DNA from: an uncultured Eubacteriales bacterium
GTDB lineage: Bacteria; Bacillota; Clostridia; Oscillospirales; Acutalibacteraceae
Length of the DNA: 14,185 bases
Reading direction: 5' to 3'
Assembly (NCBI GenBank): GCA_934444695.1
Contig: CAKSDF010000037.1
Span: 1-14,185 of the forward strand
Part shown: one piece after another, positions 5,767 to 14,185 of the stretch
Position numbering within the stretch: position 1 is the stretch's first letter
How the letters are laid out: every line of letters starts with the position of its first letter
The notes under the pieces: generated by a model
Seen by the model: only the letters and a program-made list of their open reading frames with translations
The model's database searches: none
What the model was told of the DNA's origin: nothing
Program-made: the position numbers and the translations under genes

Positions 5767-8700
5767 CTAAAGGGTTATGGCTTTTGAAAGATGAAATGAA
5801 TATATAATCTTTTGCTTTATGGGCATATTCAGAATCTTTTCAAAGGCCTTTGCGTAAAGGTTGAGCTGGGCGGAATATCGATCGATGAGGGTATGCTCAT
5901 TCTCCACCCGGTCGGTTTTGTAATCGACTATTACCGCACCGTCGTTTTCAAAAAAAATGCAGTCGGTAATACCCTGAACGGCGATAGGTTCGTTTGCCGC
6001 AATTTCGGGAAGGGATGGGTCGAGGGTAATTGCAGGTACTTCGATTATAAAACGCTGCTCTCTGAGCACCTTTTCACAGGACTTTATTCTGCCGAAAAGC
6101 TCGCTCGAGAAGAAATCGCCGAGTTTTTCCCGGTTTAAAGAATCGGCCGCGGCAGGAGAGATGAACTGCTGTTCTTTTAGCAGAGAAATCTCATTTTCCA
6201 GGTCGTGCTCGGCCGAAAGATAATCGGCGTATTGCATAAACTCGTGCATGGCCGTACCCTTTTCGGCTACATTCAGACGCTCGTTTTTCAGAAAGGCCGG
6301 CCGAAGAGCGCAGCCGCTGTTTGACGGGCTTTTGTGGGTCAGTGCCGAGACCGACACCTTTGCCGCAAGCTTTGAAAGTGCACTGTATTTATACTCAAAA
6401 TCAAGCTGTTCCTTTATTTCGTCAAGCTGTGTTTGGTCAAAGCTTTCATCCGGAATCTGCTCGGAAATTTCCTTTTCTTCGCTTCTTTTAATTTGATCTG
6501 ACAGAATGTATTTTATCTCAGTGCTTCCGTCATCATCGCTGTCGGGAATTATGTTTGCGCCGACGATGGCTCTGAGCTCCTTCCCCGACGGATGGAGCAG
6601 GGCACAGTAGTTTATAAGTTCGCCGAAATTTTTGGCGTCCTCCACAAGCACCGGATCAAGTGCCTCGCCCTTGGAGAAATAGTCGGGAGAAAGGCGGGAT
6701 GCGGCGGATGAAAGATCTTTTTCCGCTCCTTCCTTGGCCGATATTATAAACAGATTGTCCTTGGGGCGGGTGGCGGCCACATAATATATCCTCAGTGTTT
6801 CGGAAATATCGCTTTGCTTTTTTGCCTGACGAACGGCTTCAAACATAGGGGTAACGGTTTTTGTGCGGGTTTTGGAATCGTAAATTTTAAGACCTACACC
6901 GTATTCCTGATCATATTTGAAGGCTGCAGCGTCGATCGGGGAACCGGATGTAAGTCCCGCCATAAATACTACCGGAAACTGAAGACCTTTTGAATGGTGG
7001 ACGGTCATTATTTTGACCCCTCCGGCTGAGGCGTCGGAAGTACCGGATAATTTTATTTCTCCTTTTTTGACCCTTTCGGCAAAGCGGAGAAACTCGTAAA
7101 CCGTCTCATATCCGCCGTCGGCACATTCTGTTGCCACTTCAAGCAGCCTCTTGAGATTTTTTGCCTTTTTTTCGCCGTCCTCGGCCGTGAGATATACCTC
7201 AGGCAGGCCGGTTTTTTCGTATATCTCGGAAATGAGCTGCCGGGCGGTATGGGTGGCCGAAAATTTTCTTAAATAGGCTATCTGCGAGAGAAATTCTGAT
7301 GCCTTTGTGTCGCCGCTTTCGGCAGCATTGCAAAGTGCAGCGTATATCGACAGCCGCTTCTTTTGTGAACAGATTATACCGATGTGATCGGCCGAAAATC
7401 CGAAAATGGGATTCATCATGGCCGAAAGCAGCGCTACATCATCAAGCGGGTTGCTGATGACCTTTAAAAGCGCCATCATTTTTGACACTTCGGGAATGTC
7501 AAAAAAAGCTTCGTCGTGGGAAAAGACTGCCGGAATGCCGTGCTCGAAAAGGCGGTCGGCCAGAGGCTTTGCGGATGTTTTGGTAGCGCGCAGCAAAATG
7601 CAGAAATCGTCGTAGCCCGGTTTTTTTAGGACTTTACCGTCGGTTATACATTCCTTTTGCATCATATCCTCTATGATTTCGGCTATTCGGTCGGCCTCCA
7701 CCTGAATGACGGTGCGCTCATCCTCTTTGGATATGTCGATGATGTCGATCTCGGTGTCGGGCAAATCTCTTTCGGGGAAGGAGGCTGCAGCGTTGAGGGC
7801 GTGATCGGCATTATATTCGATGTCTCCGATTTTTTTGGACATTACCCTTTCAAAAATAAAGTTTACAAGGCCGCATATGCCCTTGCGGCTTCGGAAATTT
7901 TCCGAAAGAATGATTTTTGAACATTCTGAGCCCTGTTCAAAATCGGGATATTGATCGAGCATTTTGATGAAGTTTTTGGGGTTGGAAAGACGAAAACCGT
8001 AGATGCTTTGTTTAACATCACCGACGCAGAACAGCTTTTTGCGATCGTCTGAAAGTATGCGGAAAAGCTCGTCCTGAAGGTCGTTTGTATCCTGATATTC
8101 GTCCACGAGAATCTCTTTGAATCCTTCCGACAGAGATTTTGCAAAATCGGTGGGATAGGTGGTTTTGTTTTCCCGCTTTGCAAGTAGCTTTAAGGAAATG
8201 TGCTCGAGATCGGAAAAGTCAAGTGCGTTTATTTCCCGCTTTTGAGCCGTGAAAAGCTGCGCAAAATAATCGGCAGCCGAAAACAAAAGCTCGATAAACG
8301 GGGTGAGCTGCTGGGCGGTGGCTTTACACTGATGCTCGGTATAGCAAAGAACATCCTGCGTTTTTTTCAAAAAAGAATTATACATATTCCTTGCAAGTCC
8401 GCATCTGTCATTAAGGTTAAGGTCGTAGACCGCCTTTTTGGGCAGACCGTGTGACCAGCCTATTTCGCTTTCTTTTTTGGCATATTTTCTGCAGCCTTCA
8501 AGATCGCCCGACTGCAGGCATTTAAGCATTAAAACCGCGCAGTTGAGCCCGTCGGAAAGGTCGATTCCTCGGGTGGATGCAAGCACCTCATCCCGGGAAA
8601 TGTCGCTGATTGTCGTTTCAAGCAAATCGACGGCGTTGTTGCAGCGGTCGAGAAGTTTTCCGATGAGATATTTTCCCCAGGGAGAGCTTTTAAGATCGGA

Positions 8701-9318
8701 AAAATCCTTATACATTTCTATGCAGCGCTGTTTCCATTCCTCGGGAAAGGGAAGGGAATTCATATAGTTGTAAAGGTCGCTGACGGCCGATTTTATGTTT
8801 GTAAGGCGGGAATCGGTGGATAGAAGCTTCATAAGATCGGTGAATTGTTTCTTGTCGGTTTCAAGAAAGTGCTCCACCGTATCGGCAAGGGCCTGCTGCT
8901 TAAAAAGTTCGGCTCTCGGTTCGGAAATTATTTTAAAATCTGGGGGCAGATCCAGCTTGTCGAAGTTGTCGGAAATAAGGTTTTTGCAGTATGAATGGAC
9001 GGTGGATATGTTGGCCTTGGCAAGCAGTATCGTTTGCTTTCTCAGGTGGCGGCGAAGGGCGGGAGAGATATCCTCCGAAAGCTTGCTGCTTATGGCGGCG
9101 GAAATACGGGAACGCATTTCCGCGGCGGCAGAAATGGTGAAGGTCACTATCAGAAAATCGGTTATTTCATACATATCATCGGGATCGGTAAGCTTTTTTA
9201 TGACCCGGTTGACCAGGGTGGCGGTTTTTCCCGATCCTGCGGCGGCCGATATGAGCAGCGAGCCCGATCCGTCGATGGCTTTTTGCTGATTTGCTGTGGG
9301 TGCGGGTTTATTGCTCAT
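5767..9318 (-). CDS. addA: ATP-dependent helicase/nuclease subunit A
   Basis: This 1183-residue protein is the motor and 3'-strand nuclease subunit of AddAB, which resects double-strand DNA ends to Chi-like sites and prepares them for RecA. The SF1 (UvrD/RecB-type) motifs are complete: Walker A AAAGSGKT (25-32), motif Ia TFTISAAAEMRSR (59-71), Walker B DEYQDTN (406-412), motif III GDVKQSIYGFR (433-443), motif IV SENFRS (472-477), motif V TVHHSKGLQFPVV (772-784) and motif VI YYVAATRPKDNL (845-856). The C-terminal RecB-family nuclease has GTAMHEFM (1021-1028), GITD (1116-1119), DYKTD (1132-1136) and QLNLYAKA (1151-1158). Length fits the family (about 1200-1240). The ATG at 9318 is chosen over the adjacent TTG (9321) because a strong AAGGAGGG lies 7 nt upstream. 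The start overlaps the end of addB by 11 nt, so translation is probably coupled. Confidence 0.95.
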   Translation of the reverse strand: MSNKPAPTANQQKAIDGSGSLLISAAAGSGKTATLVNRVIKKLTDPDDMYEITDFLIVTFTISAAAEMRSRISAAISSKLSEDISPALRRHLRKQTILLAKANISTVHSYCKNLISDNFDKLDLPPDFKIISEPRAELFKQQALADTVEHFLETDKKQFTDLMKLLSTDSRLTNIKSAVSDLYNYMNSLPFPEEWKQRCIEMYKDFSDLKSSPWGKYLIGKLLDRCNNAVDLLETTISDISRDEVLASTRGIDLSDGLNCAVLMLKCLQSGDLEGCRKYAKKESEIGWSHGLPKKAVYDLNLNDRCGLARNMYNSFLKKTQDVLCYTEHQCKATAQQLTPFIELLFSAADYFAQLFTAQKREINALDFSDLEHISLKLLAKRENKTTYPTDFAKSLSEGFKEILVDEYQDTNDLQDELFRILSDDRKKLFCVGDVKQSIYGFRLSNPKNFIKMLDQYPDFEQGSECSKIILSENFRSRKGICGLVNFIFERVMSKKIGDIEYNADHALNAAASFPERDLPDTEIDIIDISKEDERTVIQVEADRIAEIIEDMMQKECITDGKVLKKPGYDDFCILLRATKTSAKPLADRLFEHGIPAVFSHDEAFFDIPEVSKMMALLKVISNPLDDVALLSAMMNPIFGFSADHIGIICSQKKRLSIYAALCNAAESGDTKASEFLSQIAYLRKFSATHTARQLISEIYEKTGLPEVYLTAEDGEKKAKNLKRLLEVATECADGGYETVYEFLRFAERVKKGEIKLSGTSDASAGGVKIMTVHHSKGLQFPVVFMAGLTSGSPIDAAAFKYDQEYGVGLKIYDSKTRTKTVTPMFEAVRQAKKQSDISETLRIYYVAATRPKDNLFIISAKEGAEKDLSSAASRLSPDYFSKGEALDPVLVEDAKNFGELINYCALLHPSGKELRAIVGANIIPDSDDDGSTEIKYILSDQIKRSEEKEISEQIPDESFDQTQLDEIKEQLDFEYKYSALSKLAAKVSVSALTHKSPSNSGCALRPAFLKNERLNVAEKGTAMHEFMQYADYLSAEHDLENEISLLKEQQFISPAAADSLNREKLGDFFSSELFGRIKSCEKVLREQRFIIEVPAITLDPSLPEIAANEPIAVQGITDCIFFENDGAVIVDYKTDRVENEHTLIDRYSAQLNLYAKAFEKILNMPIKQKIIYSFHLSKAITL

Positions 9319-12300
9319 CAAACGACCCTCCTTTCAGAATTTCAAGCTGTTGATCTTTGCTGAGTTTTTTGACCGTGCGATGGACGACGGTGCCGGAATT
9401 TGGGCAAACCGAGGTGTAATCGCAGTATTTACAGCCGCTCTGTCCTCCCGAATCGAGTGGGGAGGCAGGGAAACAGCCGTCCATAATTTTTTGTCCCATT
9501 TTTTCAAGAATGCTTTCTATGTGGTGTTCGGCGGTTTCAAAAAATTGCGGATATGCGATGTTTGAAATAGAATTGCCGTGTATATTTCCGCCCTTTACAA
9601 AATTGACCGGGATGTATTTTCCCGTGTGGGCGGGATCCATGGCGTCGATTATGTCGATGTCGTTGAGAACGATGCCCTTCATTCTTAGCTTTTTGTGGAT
9701 GCTTTGCTCGTCCTCGCCGCTTGCAGCATTTGCCGAAACATCTCTGGCCGGCATATAGAGCACTCCCGAAGGCACGGGATTTTTGCCAAGCTGCTTTAAA
9801 TGCTTTTCGATGGCGAAAAGATATATGAGCATCTGAAGTCCAAGACCGTAGGGAAGCTCATCGGGGCTGAAGGTCTTTGTGCCGGTTTTATAGTCAACAA
9901 CTCTGAAATAGGTCTTTTGGTCGTGCTCGTATATGTCCACCCTATCGACCACGCCGGTCACGCTGATGAGCCCTCGGTCGAATGCTACCGAGAACGCGGG
10001 AATCGAGCCCTGTTCGTTTCTTCCGATAGGAAGCTCACATCGTGCGGTGACAAATTTTCCGTCTGCCATTTCCTCGGCCATATGCTTTATTATGAGGAAA
10101 AGCAGCTCCTCGGTATTTAAAAGCTGATATTCAAAGCTTCCGGATATATCGTCCTGACCCATTCTTTCCTTCGCAAAGCCGAAAACAAGCTCGTGAATCT
10201 CGGATCTGAGCTGCTCATCCGACAAAAGCGAAAGCTCCTTTGAACCGTGCTTTAAAAACATCTTTTCAAATACAAAATGTACAAGTGTGCCGCGTATCTG
10301 GTTGTCTATCTCCACCGGCTTTAAGTATTTTGCCTTGAATCCTGCGCGGCAAAGGTACATAAAACCGCAGCGGTGAAAGAATTCTACCGAGGTGGGGGAA
10401 ACCTTTATGTTGTCGGAAAAAAGGGCCTTTGCGGTGGCAGGCGAAAGATTTGTGTCGTTGATTTTTCTGAAGTTTTTAAGTGTCTCGAATTTTTTACTGC
10501 CACTTTGCTTAAAAAAGGCGTTGAGGGCATTTGTTTCGTCGGTGGGGCAATGATAGTTTGCCGCCAGCTTTTCAAAGGCGGTATGCTCGCAATCTATTGA
10601 TGTTTTCAAGGCTTCTTTTGAAAGCTTTTTAACCCCTGCAAGCGCTTCTATCTGAGTGACCTGAGAAGAGGGAAAACCATCTCCCGAAAGGAAATACGAG
10701 ATGTAAAGCCTTTCCGAAGGGGCGCAAACTGCCGAATAGAAAAGGAATCCTTCCTCACACAGGCTTTTGGTCGAATGGTCGCTGATGGGAAGATTGCAGC
10801 GGCATAGCTTTATGCGGTCGGCATCGCTTAAAAGACCGCCCGATATCGACGAAGCAGGAAAAATGCCGTCGTCTGCACCGAGCACGAAAACAGCACGGGG
10901 CTCGGCCGGACGTGTGCGGGGAGCGGAGCCGATGCTCACCTGATCGATGCCCTTGGGTGCCGATCCCATATCCATAAGCGAAACGAGATTTAAGAAGAGA
11001 TTGTAGAAGTCATCGGCATCGCCGCTTTGCTCGCTGCTGAGCAGGGCTATGCGGTCGAGAGCCGAGATAAGCATATCCCACGATCTTTCGACAAGGTCGG
11101 CCGTTTGCTCATCGCCGCTTTGTGAAAAGCTTTGGGCAATACTTTTAAGATTCTCGGCGGCATTTATGTCACGCAAAAAATCAAAAAGTGCGGCGGCGCA
11201 TTGCTTTAAGCTTTCGGCAGCCTTGAGGGATTTTTCAAAATTGAGGAGGGGTGACATTATATTTTTTCTTAAAGCGTTGAGTCTTTCGAGGGCGGCTTTG
11301 TCCTCTTCCAAAAACTTTTCCTCCATGCCCCTCGGATTTTTTTCAAAATCGTTTTTCCAATCGCTTTTATCTATTTTCCAGATGAAACAATAGTTTTCAA
11401 GCTCAAACAGATCGGTGTCGTCGATGCTTATGATGCCGCTTTTTAAAAGGGTGAGCAGCTTTTCGGTTGAAAAGGAGGAGCGGATAACGTCAAAGGCAGT
11501 ACAGGCCGCGATCATAAGAGGCTGGCCCGATACCGGCCGCCTTGCATCCAAAAAGTAAGGAATGCCGCGTCGGGTGAAAAGCTGTTCGATAAGGGGCGCG
11601 TAATCCTCGGCCTTTCGGGCAATAACCGAGATTTCCCGAAAGCGGTAACCTTCTTCTCTGACCAGTCTTGAAATCTGCGAAGCGGCAAAATCCACCTCGT
11701 CATATTTTGTGTCGGCTTCAAAAACGGTTATTTCTCCGTCAAAATTGTTCTCTGTATCAAGACTGTTTTCTGCGACAAGGCTTTTTTCTGTGTCTAAACC
11801 GTTCTCACTGTCAGGAAAATTGTTTTCCCCGATTTGTCCGTCTGCTTGCACATCGTCCCAGATGCTGATTTGATGTATGGCGGTTTGTTTGTTACCTTGT
11901 CCGTCCGGTTGATTGTCAATTAAATTGATGCTTTGTCCGTTGTTTTGTCCGTTGTTTTGTTCGTTGCTTTGTTCTTGGTTTTGTGGGTCGGTTTGTGCAC
12001 CGTTTAAATCACCGTTTTGGTTGTTTGCCGAAGAATCAGAAGTGTCGGAACCGCTGCCTTGACCCGAGAAAACCTGTCTTTCCATTTTTTTAAGAAGGGG
12101 AAGGTGGCGGCGATCCTCGGTAAGGACAATGGGCTCTTTAAATTCGGCATTTTGCGAAAGACAGATGCTTTTTAGCGCCCTGGCTGTTTCCCTGACCGAA
12201 TAAAAAATGTCGGGATCGGTATTTTCCATATCGTCGCAAGGTAGCGAAATATACACCTCTCTGGCCGAGCCGATGGCCCGTTCTATGATTTCAAACTGGC

Positions 12301-12910
12301 GGCCGGTGAAACCCTTGAAGGCGTCGAAAAAGACGGTTTTATCGTCGAAAAAGCCGTACTCATCCATAAGCTCACAGGCCTTTGTCACATCGTCCAGAGG
12401 ATCGGAATACTCGGCCGACAAAAGGGCGGAATACCCCTCGTAAAGCAGCGTTATTTCCGAAAGGCGGTTTTTGAGCGAACCGTCGGGAAGGGAAGCCTTG
12501 GCTTTTTTCAGCATCTCGGTCGAAACCGAGCAGTTTTTAAATTCCTTAACCGTTCCGACCATTCCGCGGATGAAATCGGGCTTTTTGCATATTCTTTTAT
12601 AAACCTTCAGCTCGTCTGAAAGCTGACTTACGGCCGATGCCATAAACACCGCCCGTCCCGCGTCGTCTATGCGTTTTGAGCATATCCCGCCGTAAAGCTT
12701 GAAAAGCCGGTCGCAAAGCCGCGAAAAGGAAAGCACCTCAAAGTCACTGCATTTCCCGTCAACGGCCATTAAGGCTCTTTCACTTTCAAAAGAAAATTGC
12801 TCGGGAACGACAAGTATCTGCGCCTTGGCGGTAGGTCCCGTTTGTTTGATGAGACGGCGGATGGCCTCGGTTTTTCCGAATCCTGCCCGTCCGAGTATCA
12901 GCTGAAGCAT
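9308..12910 (-). CDS. addB: ATP-dependent nuclease subunit B with a Q/N-rich insertion
   Basis: This 1200-residue protein partners AddA; family knowledge assigns AddB the 5'-strand nuclease and Chi recognition. Visible features are the N-terminal Walker A GRAGFGKT (7-14), the VVPEQFSFESERAL segment (34-47) and nuclease motif DYKTG (1006-1010). Four cysteines, C848, C1160, C1163 and C1169, form the C...CxxCxxxxxC pattern that holds the 4Fe-4S cluster in B. subtilis AddB. The start MLQLILGRAG fits the usual AddB N-terminus; GGGGTG (12917-12922) lies 6 nt upstream and a promoter lies just behind it. The frame stays open a further 100 codons upstream, but that extension would run across both divergent promoters. 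Residues about 282-393 are a low-complexity insertion (Q, N, D, E, S, G) between LLKKMERQVFS and EITVFEADTKYDEV, where AddB relatives, as I recall them, have a short linker. All catalytic motifs and the frame are intact. Confidence 0.95.
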   Translation of the reverse strand: MLQLILGRAGFGKTEAIRRLIKQTGPTAKAQILVVPEQFSFESERALMAVDGKCSDFEVLSFSRLCDRLFKLYGGICSKRIDDAGRAVFMASAVSQLSDELKVYKRICKKPDFIRGMVGTVKEFKNCSVSTEMLKKAKASLPDGSLKNRLSEITLLYEGYSALLSAEYSDPLDDVTKACELMDEYGFFDDKTVFFDAFKGFTGRQFEIIERAIGSAREVYISLPCDDMENTDPDIFYSVRETARALKSICLSQNAEFKEPIVLTEDRRHLPLLKKMERQVFSGQGSGSDTSDSSANNQNGDLNGAQTDPQNQEQSNEQNNGQNNGQSINLIDNQPDGQGNKQTAIHQISIWDDVQADGQIGENNFPDSENGLDTEKSLVAENSLDTENNFDGEITVFEADTKYDEVDFAASQISRLVREEGYRFREISVIARKAEDYAPLIEQLFTRRGIPYFLDARRPVSGQPLMIAACTAFDVIRSSFSTEKLLTLLKSGIISIDDTDLFELENYCFIWKIDKSDWKNDFEKNPRGMEEKFLEEDKAALERLNALRKNIMSPLLNFEKSLKAAESLKQCAAALFDFLRDINAAENLKSIAQSFSQSGDEQTADLVERSWDMLISALDRIALLSSEQSGDADDFYNLFLNLVSLMDMGSAPKGIDQVSIGSAPRTRPAEPRAVFVLGADDGIFPASSISGGLLSDADRIKLCRCNLPISDHSTKSLCEEGFLFYSAVCAPSERLYISYFLSGDGFPSSQVTQIEALAGVKKLSKEALKTSIDCEHTAFEKLAANYHCPTDETNALNAFFKQSGSKKFETLKNFRKINDTNLSPATAKALFSDNIKVSPTSVEFFHRCGFMYLCRAGFKAKYLKPVEIDNQIRGTLVHFVFEKMFLKHGSKELSLLSDEQLRSEIHELVFGFAKERMGQDDISGSFEYQLLNTEELLFLIIKHMAEEMADGKFVTARCELPIGRNEQGSIPAFSVAFDRGLISVTGVVDRVDIYEHDQKTYFRVVDYKTGTKTFSPDELPYGLGLQMLIYLFAIEKHLKQLGKNPVPSGVLYMPARDVSANAASGEDEQSIHKKLRMKGIVLNDIDIIDAMDPAHTGKYIPVNFVKGGNIHGNSISNIAYPQFFETAEHHIESILEKMGQKIMDGCFPASPLDSGGQSGCKYCDYTSVCPNSGTVVHRTVKKLSKDQQLEILKGGSFDEQ
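9326..9333 (-). promoter_or_regulatory. addA ribosome binding site inside addB
   Basis: On the minus strand AAGGAGGG lies within the last addB codons, 7 nt before the addA ATG (9318-9316). It decides the addA start in favour of ATG over the TTG one codon upstream. It also makes coupled translation of the two subunits likely. Confidence 0.85.
11735..11806 (-). repeat. Four 18-bp repeats coding a hexapeptide in AddB
   Basis: AddB residues 369-392 read as four hexapeptides: ENGLDT, EKSLVA, ENSLDT and ENNFDG. A preceding ENNFPDS (362-368) resembles a fifth, one residue longer. The DNA period is 18 bases. The units fit the pattern E-(N/K)-x-(L/F)-(D/V)-x. This is the C-terminal part of the AddB insertion. 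Confidence 0.75.
11891..12025 (-). repeat. Q/N-rich low-complexity tract in AddB
   Basis: AddB residues 296-340 are dominated by Gln, Asn, Gly and Asp, including the tandem tetrapeptide NNGQ-NNGQ encoded by a 12-base repeat; on the plus strand it appears as TTGTCCGTTGTT-like units near 11932-11975. Composition differs sharply from the rest of the gene, which suggests growth by slippage. Confidence 0.75.
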
Positions 12911-12950
12911 ATCTTTCACCCCGTTTTTCCTGTTTATTTTAACATATTTA

Positions 12951-12978
12951 ATTTTATAATTCAATGAATTCCTGTCAA
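12951..12978 (-). promoter_or_regulatory. Promoter of the addBA operon
   Basis: On the minus strand TTGACA (12978-12973, exact consensus) is followed after 16 bases by TAAAAT (12956-12951, one mismatch). Transcription would start near 12944, giving a leader of about 34 nt before the addB ATG. Confidence 0.65.
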
Positions 12979-12984
12979 ATGGCC

Positions 12985-13013
12985 TTGACTTGCGACCCGG
13001 GCAATTATATAAT
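12985..13013 (+). promoter_or_regulatory. Promoter of the DUF4432 gene
   Basis: TTGACT (12985-12990), a 17-base spacer and TATAAT (13008-13013, exact consensus) form a near-perfect SigA promoter. Its -35 element is only 6 bases from the -35 of the oppositely oriented addBA promoter. A start near 13020 gives a leader of about 75 nt, in which I see no riboswitch or strong operator. Confidence 0.8.
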
Positions 13014-13074
13014 AATAACGTAAGGTAGTAGGGGAAGTGTCCTTGCTGCCACATTATATCATTGCAAATGTACC

Positions 13075-13083
13075 AAAAGGAGG
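13075..13083 (+). promoter_or_regulatory. Ribosome binding site of the DUF4432 gene
   Basis: AAAAGGAGG lies 11 nt before the ATG at 13095. The spacing is a little long, but no other start codon in this frame fits better. The upstream in-frame codons from 13062 lie before or within this site, so they cannot be the start. Confidence 0.8.
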
Positions 13084-13094
13084 ATATAACTTTT

Positions 13095-14132
13095 ATGATA
13101 AACGGATTTGAAAAAACAGGACATCTCAGCCAGCTCTTTTCGGTTGAGGAAATGCGCCTTTGCGGAGGAAAGGGCGACGGAATGAGAATTCTCCAGATGA
13201 AAAACGGCAAGGGTCTTATGGCTACCTTTGTGCCCGATCGCTGTCTCGATCTTTACAGACTCGAATACAAGGGCATAAATCTCGGATTTTTCTCTCCCGC
13301 GGGATATGTAGCTCCTGCATATTATGATAAAAACGAATTTCTGCGTTCCTTTACGGCGGGATTCTTCACCACCTGCGGCCTCGACAGCGCCGGCGCTCCC
13401 TGCACCGACAACGGCGACGAATGCGTTATGCACGGACGCATTGGCAACACTCCCTGCGAACAGCTCAGCTACAATGCCGATTACTCGGGAGATCATCCGG
13501 TTATAACCGCCTCGGCAAATGTCAGAGAAGGCGCGGTTTTTGCCGAAAAAATGCTTCTCCACAGAGAAATAAAAATGGAGAACAACGCCATATACATTAC
13601 CGATACGGTCACAAATGAAAGCGGCCTGCCTCAGCCCTCTATGCAGCTTTATCATATGAATATGGGCTATCCGCTGCTTGATGAAGGGGTTGAGCTGCTC
13701 ATTCCGGCCAAAAACACCCTTCCGAGAGATAAACGGGCCGAGGAGGGCATAGACGAGTGGGATTATTTCCCCGCACCCACCCCCGGATTCGACGAGCAGT
13801 GCTATTATCATCGCCTCGGTGTTAAAAACGGAAAGACCGCCGTCGCCATTTACAATCAAAAGCTTGGCGTGGGTGTTAAAATCAGCTTTTACGCCGATAC
13901 TTTGAACCACTTTACCCAGTGGAAAATGCCCGGCACAAGGGATTATGTGCTTGGTCTTGAACCTGCCAACTGCCGCGTTGAGGGCAGAGACAATATGAGA
14001 AAGATCGGAAAACTCAAGGAAATCGCACCTTTTGAATCTATCACATTCAGACTCTGCGTCGAGATAATCGACGGCGATGAGGCAGCAAACGCCGTCAGAG
14101 AGGAAATATATGCATTAAAGCAGGGCGAATAA
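13095..14132 (+). CDS. DUF4432-family, aldose 1-epimerase-like protein
   Basis: This 345-residue cytoplasmic protein has no signal peptide or membrane segment. It matches the DUF4432 family, a branch of the galactose-mutarotase-like beta-sandwich fold. Recognisable blocks are VPDRCLDLY (46-54), SFTAGFFTTCGL (85-96), MHGRIGN (112-118), LYHMNMGYPLLDEG (185-198), EQCYYH (234-239) and GLEPANC (287-293). Conserved H113, H187, E234 and E289 are candidates for the sugar-binding or acid/base residues, by analogy with aldose epimerases; this is inference. Members are thought to act on sugars or sugar acids, but I cannot name the substrate. Length is typical. It starts at ATG 13095 behind AAAAGGAGG and a strong promoter. 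It is transcribed divergently from addBA, which gives no functional clue; any partner genes would lie to the right of the window. Confidence 0.85.
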   Translation: MINGFEKTGHLSQLFSVEEMRLCGGKGDGMRILQMKNGKGLMATFVPDRCLDLYRLEYKGINLGFFSPAGYVAPAYYDKNEFLRSFTAGFFTTCGLDSAGAPCTDNGDECVMHGRIGNTPCEQLSYNADYSGDHPVITASANVREGAVFAEKMLLHREIKMENNAIYITDTVTNESGLPQPSMQLYHMNMGYPLLDEGVELLIPAKNTLPRDKRAEEGIDEWDYFPAPTPGFDEQCYYHRLGVKNGKTAVAIYNQKLGVGVKISFYADTLNHFTQWKMPGTRDYVLGLEPANCRVEGRDNMRKIGKLKEIAPFESITFRLCVEIIDGDEAANAVREEIYALKQGE

Positions 14133-14185
14133 GCGCTTTTTTGCAAGATAATTGCGACATAATGCTTCAAAATACTTGACAAAAA
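14133..14185. other. 3' flank of the DUF4432 gene, possible -35 element
   Basis: These 53 bases hold a short T-run (from 14137, preceded by AAGCGC) without a convincing long stem, so termination here is uncertain. TTGACA at 14176-14181 is an exact -35 hexamer, but its -10 would fall beyond the window end. Confidence 0.3.

Noticed and set aside
11732..12067. AddB Q/N tract as a frameshift or a broken gene
   Set aside because: The reading frame continues through it, all repeat periods are multiples of three, and conserved AddB segments resume directly on both sides in the same frame.
12911..13210. 100-residue N-terminal extension of AddB
   Set aside because: It would cover both divergent promoters and the start of the DUF4432 gene, and its sequence is not AddB-like. 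The normal N-terminus MLQLILGRAG begins at 12910 with its own ribosome site.
13059..13910. 283-codon open frame on the minus strand opposite the DUF4432 gene
   Set aside because: The plus-strand product matches a known family with conserved motifs, while the antisense translation resembles nothing and has no ribosome site that I can see.
1..14185. Mobile element, prophage or defence system
   Set aside because: No transposase, integrase, phage or toxin-antitoxin gene, terminal inverted repeat or attachment site is seen. AddAB is a housekeeping repair complex here.

Overview
The window looks like a chromosomal segment of an anaerobic clostridial Firmicute, most plausibly of the Ruminococcaceae/Oscillospiraceae type. 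Three things point there: a secreted protein carrying both a cohesin-like and a dockerin module (cellulosome-type parts), an AddA/AddB recombination pair (the Firmicutes counterpart of RecBCD) and consensus SigA-type promoters with strong AGGAGG ribosome sites. This assignment is an inference; there is no rRNA or tRNA in the window.

Layout, left to right. (1) 1-324, the 3' end of nadE (NAD+ synthetase), closed by a strong hairpin terminator at 437-480. (2) Two tandem promoters and an ~85-nt GC-rich leader, then a 4.66-kb gene (729-5384) for a 1551-residue secreted modular protein. Its order is signal peptide, three beta-sandwich (CBM-like) modules each followed by a small helical module, one cohesin-like domain, nine more helical modules (three of them near-identical 66-residue repeats) and a C-terminal dockerin. 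(3) Two tandem hairpin terminators, then a 260-base stretch with a threefold 25/26-nt repeat. (4) On the minus strand, an addB-addA operon (12910 down to 5767) whose genes overlap by 11 nt. AddB has an unusual Q/N-rich, repeat-built insertion of about 110 residues. (5) A compact divergent promoter region, then on the plus strand a DUF4432-family aldose-1-epimerase-like gene (13095-14132).

The genes do not form one pathway. AddA and AddB form one helicase-nuclease for double-strand-break repair. NadE makes NAD+. The cohesin/dockerin protein belongs outside the cell and the epimerase-like protein probably acts on a sugar. The most interesting object is the large secreted protein, a candidate adaptor scaffoldin with unrecognised binding modules. 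The AddB insertion comes second.
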